Made by a program: the position numbers and the translations under genes. 64,000 nucleotides of DNA from NCBI GenBank assembly GCA_963697205.1, contig CAVONB010000003.1, positions 62,001 through 126,000 of the forward strand, given 5' to 3'. The DNA is from CAVONB01 sp963697205. GTDB lineage: Bacteria; Pseudomonadota; Alphaproteobacteria; Rhizobiales; Hyphomicrobiaceae. Under the pieces are notes generated by a model that was not told the DNA's origin, made no database searches, and worked only from the letters and a program-made list of their open reading frames with translations. Below, one piece after another: positions 58,791 through 64,000 of this stretch (position 1 is the stretch's first letter; each line of letters begins with the position of its first letter).

Positions 58791-59693
58791 TCAGGCGGGT
58801 TGAGCGAACGGAAAATGGTGCTCGCGCCATTCGAGCGGCGCCGGCGTGCCCCACACGTTCATCTCCCGCACGTTGCCGGGTCGCGCCAGGTTCGTGATCA
58901 CGTTCGGCGTGAAGCTGGCGTCATCGGCAATCAGCGCCATGGCGCCGGAGCACTCGACCATGCAGCCGCTGGCGTCAAGATAGTAGGCATAGGTATTGTC
59001 GCCAGGGCGATGGCGTCCTGGGCCCCACACGAGCTGCTTGTCCGCCCTGTCGAGAAGATCGCCGAGTTTGAGATAGCTCGTGAAATCCTGCATCTCGAAC
59101 GAGTAATGATGCAGACCGACCGTACCCTTGACGAGGCCGAGGATGTGGTGCTGGCGATTGCCGCCGTACATCCAGCTCAGGGCGTCGTTGACCAGGCGCT
59201 CAGAGAGCCTCATGCCGCCGATCCGCTCCAGCTGGGTACGCGTGGCGGCCGGATCGGGGCTGATCACGTTGAAATGGTCGAGGCGGTTGGCGCCGACGCC
59301 CGTCGTCGGCTGGCGGCGTCCGTAGATCTTGTCCCGGATCGGAGTGTGGATCTCGAACGTCAGCCCCTCCGGCGACGCGAACGTCACGGCCTCGTCCATA
59401 CAGGCAAGGCTCGGGGTCTGCGTGACGATGCGGCAGCCGGCCTCTGCGACCCGCCGGCCCGCCTCACGCACCGCGTCGCGGGTCAAAGCCTCCAACCCGA
59501 TGACGCGCGCCTGGTTGTGCTTGTCTTCGACAAGCACCAACTCCGCCGCGCGGCCATTGGAGCTGAGCCATGTCTGGTTGGCAGTGCGGTGCGTGACGTG
59601 CAGTCCGAGGATCTCCGTCGCATCCTTGACGACGGCTGCCACGTCCGTGACGCCGACCTGAATGTGGCCGACGGCGTGCACCAGGAACGTCAT
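58791..59693 (-). CDS. VOC family protein, extradiol-dioxygenase-like
   Basis: A 300-residue two-module vicinal-oxygen-chelate protein resembling catechol 2,3-dioxygenases. The metal triad in the C-terminal module is His140 (DHFNVIS), His195 or His196 (GLHHYSFE) and Glu247 (MVECSG). Such enzymes cleave catechols or related aromatics. It is divergent from the GntR regulator and close to the LDH2 gene, which fits an aromatic-acid pathway. Confidence 0.88.
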   Translation of the reverse strand: MTFLVHAVGHIQVGVTDVAAVVKDATEILGLHVTHRTANQTWLSSNGRAAELVLVEDKHNQARVIGLEALTRDAVREAGRRVAEAGCRIVTQTPSLACMDEAVTFASPEGLTFEIHTPIRDKIYGRRQPTTGVGANRLDHFNVISPDPAATRTQLERIGGMRLSERLVNDALSWMYGGNRQHHILGLVKGTVGLHHYSFEMQDFTSYLKLGDLLDRADKQLVWGPGRHRPGDNTYAYYLDASGCMVECSGAMALIADDASFTPNVITNLARPGNVREMNVWGTPAPLEWREHHFPFAQPA

Positions 59694-59714
59694 AACCTCA
59701 CCTCATCGCGCTGG

Positions 59715-59732
59715 GTATGTCTGGTCTCATAC
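59715..59732. promoter_or_regulatory. Inverted repeat, candidate GntR operator
   Basis: GTATG (59715-59719) and CATAC (59728-59732) form a palindrome with an 8-base centre, in the region between the divergent VOC and GntR genes. FCD-type GntR proteins bind short palindromes of about this spacing. It lies 22 bases before the VOC start. Confidence 0.45.
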
Positions 59733-59756
59733 GCCAGCCTTCGACCTGCGACAACA

Positions 59757-59786
59757 GTTTTCGACAAAGCGCACACTTTCGAAAAC
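59757..59786. promoter_or_regulatory. Perfect 8-bp inverted repeat between VOC and GntR genes
   Basis: GTTTTCGA (59757-59764) and TCGAAAAC (59779-59786) are perfect inverted copies separated by 14 bases. With the 59715 palindrome it gives two candidate operators in the same divergent promoter region. Confidence 0.5.
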
Positions 59787-59888
59787 GCTGGTCGCTACTT
59801 TGGATCGGTGCTAAAAGGCCCGATCCGATCGTCAGGTAGAAGGCCATGCGCACATGTGGCCGGCCGGCACAATCGGACGAGGTGAGGG

Positions 59889-60572
59889 ATGCGCGTCGCC
59901 GATCAGGTCGATCAGAAATCGCGGACGTTGGCAGCTGACGTGCTGGTGCGGTTGCGCAACGACATCATCTGGTGCCGGCTGATGCCCGGGGAGCCACTGC
60001 GCTTCGAAGCGCTCAAAGAGGCTTACGGCGCAAGTTTCACGACGCTGCGCGAGGCGTTGACGGCATTGGTCGCCGATGGCCTCGTCGTGTCTCTGGGACA
60101 CGCCGGTTTTCGCGTCGCGCCTGTGACGCCGGCGGATTTGACCGATCTGACCGACACGCGCGTGCTGATCGAGCGCCAGCTGATTGCGCGCTCGATCGAA
60201 CTGGGCGGCGACGACTGGGAGGTTGGGGCCGCAGCTGCCCTCCACCGCATGCAACTAGTCCTCAGCCGCCACGGCGCAAAGAGCCCGGAATGGAAGACGG
60301 TGCATGCGCAGTTCCATGAGGCGCTCGTGTCGGCCGCGCAGTCACCCATCCTCGTGGCATTCCGAGCCACGCTGTTTGCCCGCGCCGAGCGCTATCGCAC
60401 GTTGTGCGCGCTCTACCGCAAGAAAGCCCCCGACAAGGCGGGCGAGCACGAGAAGCTGCTGGCAGCTGTGCTCTCCCGCAAGGCTCCGCTGGCACAACGC
60501 CTGATCGACGCGCACATCCGCGCAACGACGGCCGAAATTCTGGCGCATGCGCAGGAGGTCTTCGACCTATGA
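59889..60572 (+). CDS. GntR family (FCD) transcriptional regulator
   Basis: A 227-residue regulator: an N-terminal winged helix (about 15-80, with LRNDIIWCRLMPGEPLRFE and TTLREALTALVADGLV) and a C-terminal FCD ligand domain (about 90-220), which usually binds a small carboxylate. It lies between the VOC gene and a tctB-tctA-tctC set, so it probably senses the imported acid or its breakdown product and controls both directions. Confidence 0.92.
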   Translation: MRVADQVDQKSRTLAADVLVRLRNDIIWCRLMPGEPLRFEALKEAYGASFTTLREALTALVADGLVVSLGHAGFRVAPVTPADLTDLTDTRVLIERQLIARSIELGGDDWEVGAAAALHRMQLVLSRHGAKSPEWKTVHAQFHEALVSAAQSPILVAFRATLFARAERYRTLCALYRKKAPDKAGEHEKLLAAVLSRKAPLAQRLIDAHIRATTAEILAHAQEVFDL

Positions 60573-60661
60573 ATACTCCCGAACGTCGGCACGAATGACT
60601 TTAGGAAAGATCAAGCCAGCCTACACACTCGAGAAGCTGGCAGGGGATTGGAGGCTTGAGC

Positions 60662-61121
60662 GTGGTCCACCGAATACGCCCGCATCTATGGGGGGATGGG
60701 CTTGCACATTTTTTCATCGTCGCGTCCGGCTTCTGGTTCTCAGGTGTGTCCTACACTTATGGCCTGGGCTCTGTTCGCGAGATGGGGCCGGGCTTTTTTC
60801 CGTTCACGCTCGGTCTGGCGCTGACCGGGTTGGGGCTGATCGAACTCTCGCGGCTGCGGCGCTCTGCTTCGGCAGTCATGGCGTTTGATTGGCAGCAGGC
60901 TATTCTCGGTCGCCTGCATCCTGGCTGCACTTCTGGCATTCGCCCTGCTGATCGAAAGCGCCGGATTTCTGCCCGCCGTTTTCGTTGCAACCTTTTTTGC
61001 GATGCTGGCGGAGCGCCCCATCAACTGGCTCCGCGCCCTCGTTTACTCCACGTTGCTGACCGTCATGAGCTATGGCGTGTTCGTTGCGGGCCTGGGACTG
61101 CCCGTCAAAGCGTTCGGTTGA
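60662..61121 (+). CDS. TctB-type small membrane subunit, second set (frameshifted)
   Basis: About 153 residues of a second TctB. The first frame (from the GTG at 60662, SD GGAGG) carries the first two helices and MGPGFFPFTLGLALTGLGLI; after a single-base break near 60895 the second frame carries SVACILAALLAFALLIESAGFLPAVF-like helices to the stop at 61121. It precedes tctA by four bases. Confidence 0.85.
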
Positions 61122-61125
61122 TGCC

Positions 61126-62637
61126 ATGGATCTCTTATCGGCCCTGCAGCTTGGCATGTCCACGGCGCTGGCTCCGCAGAACCTCGTTTATTCGTTCCTC
61201 GGTGTCATCCTTGGGCAGATAGTGGGTGTGTTGCCTGGGCTCGGAGCCATGACGGCGATTTCGTTGTTGCTGCCTGTGACGTACTACCTCGATCCCACGC
61301 AGTCGATGATCATGCTCGCGGGCATTTACTATGGCTCGCAGTACGGTGGGTCCATCGCCTCCATCCTCCTGTCGATACCGGGCACACCGTCGTCAGTGAT
61401 AACCTGCCTCGAAGGTTATCCAATGGCCAGGAAGGGGCGCGCCGGCGCAGCGCTCTTCCTGGCATCCACCGCATCCTTGTTCGGCTCCATTGTCGGCGTC
61501 ACGCTGCTCGTTGCAGCGGCGTTGCCGCTTTCACAGTTTGCCGTTGAGTTTGGGGCGACCGAATACTTCTCGCTTGTGCTGATGGGCTTGATCGGCGCAT
61601 CCGTAATCTCGAATGGCTCCGCACTGAGGGCCCTGGCCATGATGGTCCTGGGCATCCTCTTCGGCCTCGTTGGCTCGGACGTGAACACCGGCGCCTATCG
61701 CTTCGTCATTACTCCCGAATTCGCCGACGGAATAAGCCTGATCGCGGTTGCGATGGGCATGTTCGGGGTCGCTGAAATTCTGAACTCCGTCGGTTCTGCC
61801 CGGAAAGAGCGGATTACCCAGGTAATAGAGTGGTCGGATCTCCTTCCCAAGAGGGATGAAGTCCGCGGATTTGCAGGCGCTGCCAGTCGGGGCTCGGCCT
61901 TGGGCGCAGCGTTCGGTGCGCTTCCCGGGACGGGCGCCGCCATCGCATCCTTCGTGGCGTATGCCGCCGAGAAGCGCATTTCCCGAACCCCCGAAAAGTT
62001 CGGCACTGGCGAGCCTGCCGGCCTCGTTGCTCCCGAAGCATCGAACAATGCCGCTTCGATCACCGGGTTCATTCCGACACTTGCGCTTGGCATTCCCGGC
62101 GACGCTGTGATGGCTCTCATGCTGGGCGGGCTGATCATCAACGGCATCGTTCCGGGGCCGGGGGTCGTCACCGAGCATCCTGCCCTCTTCTGGGGCGTCA
62201 TCGCCAGTTTTATCGTCGGCAACGTGATCCTGGTAATGATCAATCTTCCCTTGATCAAGCTTTGGGTTCGGTTCCTGTCGATACCCTACTGGGCCCTCTT
62301 CCCCGGTATCATTGTGTGCGTTTGCATCGGCGTCTACAGCTTCCGCAACTCGGTCGTTGACGTCTTCACGACGTTGTTTTTTGCAGCCGTCGGACTGCTG
62401 TTGTCACGGTCGGGATATCCGGCCCCGCCGCTGCTGCTCGGCTTCATCCTCGGACCCAAGATGGAGGAGTACTTGCGGCGATCCATGCTGCTCCACGACG
62501 GCGATCTGACCGTCTTCTTCACGCGTCCGCTCAGTGCATTCTTCATGTTTGGGGCAATCGCACTTCTTGTGCTTCCGGCGCTTTCGCGCATCACCGCCAA
62601 CCTGCGCAAATCGCAGCGCGGGTCGGGCTCAGCATGA
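61126..62637 (+). CDS. TctA-type large permease, second set
   Basis: A 503-residue permease with both TctA half-motifs: GVLPGLGAMTAISLLLP near 34 and GALPGTGAAIASFVAYA near 265, plus SIPGTPSSVITCLEGYP near 84 and ALGIPGDAVMALMLGG near 325. About eleven helices. It shares little sequence with the first TctA beyond these motifs, so the two systems probably import different acids. Confidence 0.94.
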   Translation: MDLLSALQLGMSTALAPQNLVYSFLGVILGQIVGVLPGLGAMTAISLLLPVTYYLDPTQSMIMLAGIYYGSQYGGSIASILLSIPGTPSSVITCLEGYPMARKGRAGAALFLASTASLFGSIVGVTLLVAAALPLSQFAVEFGATEYFSLVLMGLIGASVISNGSALRALAMMVLGILFGLVGSDVNTGAYRFVITPEFADGISLIAVAMGMFGVAEILNSVGSARKERITQVIEWSDLLPKRDEVRGFAGAASRGSALGAAFGALPGTGAAIASFVAYAAEKRISRTPEKFGTGEPAGLVAPEASNNAASITGFIPTLALGIPGDAVMALMLGGLIINGIVPGPGVVTEHPALFWGVIASFIVGNVILVMINLPLIKLWVRFLSIPYWALFPGIIVCVCIGVYSFRNSVVDVFTTLFFAAVGLLLSRSGYPAPPLLLGFILGPKMEEYLRRSMLLHDGDLTVFFTRPLSAFFMFGAIALLVLPALSRITANLRKSQRGSGSA

Positions 62638-62695
62638 GTCCACCACAGACGACGACCACGAAAACTTCATAACCAGGCGAAAGGGAGACAATAAA

Positions 62696-63655
62696 ATGAT
62701 CAAGCAACTTCTGGCTTCGGCCGCGGTCTGTTCGATCTTCGGCATGGGACACGCGCAGGCCGCAGAATATCCCAACCAGCCGGTACGGTTGGTCCATGGC
62801 TTCGCTGCCGGCGGAAACGCCGATACGGTCTCCCGGATCATCGCCGAGCCACTGTCGAAAAAGTTCGGGCAGCCGTTCGTCGTTGAGCCCAAGCCGGGCG
62901 CGGGTGGCAACGTCGCATCCGATCTCGTGTCGCGTAGCGCGCCGGATGGCTACACCCTGCAGCTCATGGTTGGCGGGCACGCCGTGTCCGGGGCGCTTTA
63001 TCGTACGCTGAAGTTCGATGCCGTGAAGGACTTCACGTTCATCTCGCGGATATCATCGTTCCCGTTCTTCTTCTCCGTCAAGCCCGGGAAGTACGCCGAC
63101 ATCAAGGCGCTGGTCGCGGCCGCCAAGGACGGCGGGCGCATCAAGTTCGGGTCTGCCGGCGTCGGGACGACCCAGCATCTCACGGGAGCGCTGCTCGCTC
63201 AGAAGACGGGCGCGAATTTCCTGCACATTCCCTACAAAGGCGATACTGGCGCCCTGACCGCACTTCTTGGCGGCGAGGTCGACGTCATTGTGACGCCGGG
63301 CACGAGCGTCCTCGGGCAAGCCAAGGAAGGCAAACTCAAGATCCTGGCCGTCAGCTGGGACAAGCCTTGGCCGGCGACGCCGGATGTGCCGACGCTGGCT
63401 GCATCCGTATCGCCCGGCTTCAACGTCTTCTCGTGGGTCGGCCTCGGAGCGCCGAAGGGGCTTCCTGCGAATGTCACTGAGACCCTCAACAAGGCCATGG
63501 TGGAAATCATCGGCGACAAGGCCACCGCGGCGAAGCTGGCGGCACTCGGAAGCGTTCCCGGAGCGAGCTCGGCGCAAGAGTTCGGCGATATGGTCAAGCA
63601 GCAGGTCGCTGACTGGAACGCGGTCATCGATGCGGCTAAGATCCCGCGCAAGTGA
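62696..63655 (+). CDS. TctC-type substrate-binding protein, second set
   Basis: A 319-residue Bug/TctC-type periplasmic binding protein. A Sec signal peptide (residues 1-22, ending AQA) replaces the Tat signal of the first set. Typical segments are YPNQPVRLVHGFAAGGNAD, VEPKPGAGGNVASDL and FLHIPYKGDTGALTALLGG. SD AAAGGGAGA lies just upstream. Gene order here is tctB-tctA-tctC, the reverse end of the first set. Confidence 0.94.
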   Translation: MIKQLLASAAVCSIFGMGHAQAAEYPNQPVRLVHGFAAGGNADTVSRIIAEPLSKKFGQPFVVEPKPGAGGNVASDLVSRSAPDGYTLQLMVGGHAVSGALYRTLKFDAVKDFTFISRISSFPFFFSVKPGKYADIKALVAAAKDGGRIKFGSAGVGTTQHLTGALLAQKTGANFLHIPYKGDTGALTALLGGEVDVIVTPGTSVLGQAKEGKLKILAVSWDKPWPATPDVPTLAASVSPGFNVFSWVGLGAPKGLPANVTETLNKAMVEIIGDKATAAKLAALGSVPGASSAQEFGDMVKQQVADWNAVIDAAKIPRK

Positions 63656-63723
63656 AGCTTGCTGAAGTGACTCGGGATGCCTGCGACGCGCGCCGGCATC
63701 CCCTTTTCCTTGTGAGGCCCCAA

Positions 63724-64000
63724 ATGGTCGCGTTGCTCTCGGACGACATCCGCACGCGTGAGGTTCAGGAATGGAAGGGGCTTCACCTTTTCCATTTCAG
63801 GGGCTCGTCGTGCTCGCAGAAAACCCGGATCGTGCTCAACCTGAAAGGCTGTCCGTGGACCTCGCACGAGATCGACTTGCGGGCGAACGAGAATTTCGAT
63901 CCCTACTACCTCGGCATCAACCCGCGGGGGCTGGTGCCGACACTCGTCGTCGACGGTGAGGTGCATATCGAGAGCAACGATATCATCGCGTTGATCGACG
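63724..64000 (+). CDS. Glutathione S-transferase N-terminal part (cut by window end)
   Basis: The frame is open from ATG 63724 to the last base, giving 92 codons of an unfinished gene. The thioredoxin-like N-terminal GST domain is visible: FRGSSCSQKTRIVLNLKG at about 25-42 and NPRGLVPTLVVDGEVHIESNDII (glutathione-binding loop, about 66-88). The GST may process an intermediate of the neighbouring catabolic module. The C-terminal helical domain lies beyond the window. Confidence 0.85.
   Translation, partial: MVALLSDDIRTREVQEWKGLHLFHFRGSSCSQKTRIVLNLKGCPWTSHEIDLRANENFDPYYLGINPRGLVPTLVVDGEVHIESNDIIALID

Overview
This is a GC-rich chromosomal segment of an alphaproteobacterium, most likely Hyphomicrobiales (Rhizobiales). 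That placement rests on a PopZ-type polar organiser next to tolC and valS, a DUF983-SURF1-thrC-M16 protease block of the kind linked to cytochrome oxidase operons, a ROSE-type RNA thermometer before an Hsp20 gene, DUF2939 and short YqgE proteins, and many TctABC-type transporters. It is inferred from gene content; no rRNA is present.

Layout. 1-1510: five tiny secreted-peptide genes (40-44 codons) in two duplicated cassettes with conserved leaders and a terminator. 1550-3850: peroxiredoxin, DsbD-N-like protein, YqgE. 3943-12637 (minus): a likely transcription unit DUF983, SURF1, thrC, M16 protease, GNAT acetyltransferase and a degenerate GGDEF-EAL membrane protein. 12774-19645: hypothetical, sdhB, GY-repeat secreted protein, flavin reductase, quinone reductase, SpoU methyltransferase inside palindromic repeats, pyrF, trmD. 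19789-28446: small hypothetical, PatZ-like CoA ligase/acetyltransferase, RND efflux pair, M24 peptidase. 28483-39403: hydrolase, PepSY-like protein, heat-regulated hsp20, gltB, gltD, hpf, DUF2939. 39493-46673 (minus): valS, popZ, tolC, pcm. Then tRNA-Cys, a tctC-tctB-tctA operon, a DMT exporter and a phnD-phnC-phnE-phnE importer. 55394-64000: a tRNA 3'-end-like remnant, a tyrosine integrase and a catabolic module (hydrolase, LDH2 dehydrogenase, extradiol-type VOC enzyme, GntR regulator, second tct set, partial GST).

Together these genes cover respiration (sdhB, SURF1, DUF983), nitrogen assimilation (gltBD), nucleotide and tRNA metabolism (pyrF, trmD, SpoU, valS, tRNA-Cys), stress (peroxiredoxin, Hsp20, HPF) and uptake of carboxylates and phosphonates. 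The last 8 kb looks like an acquired carboxylate or aromatic-acid catabolic island.

Two points dominate. First, the micropeptide array at the left end matches no family I recognise and is the best candidate for an undescribed system. Second, about 22 single-base frame breaks lie in otherwise well-conserved genes (thrC, M16, RND pump, gltB, phnE, tctB, GNAT), often in homopolymers. I read these as sequence errors rather than gene death, so these genes are listed as CDS with the breaks stated.
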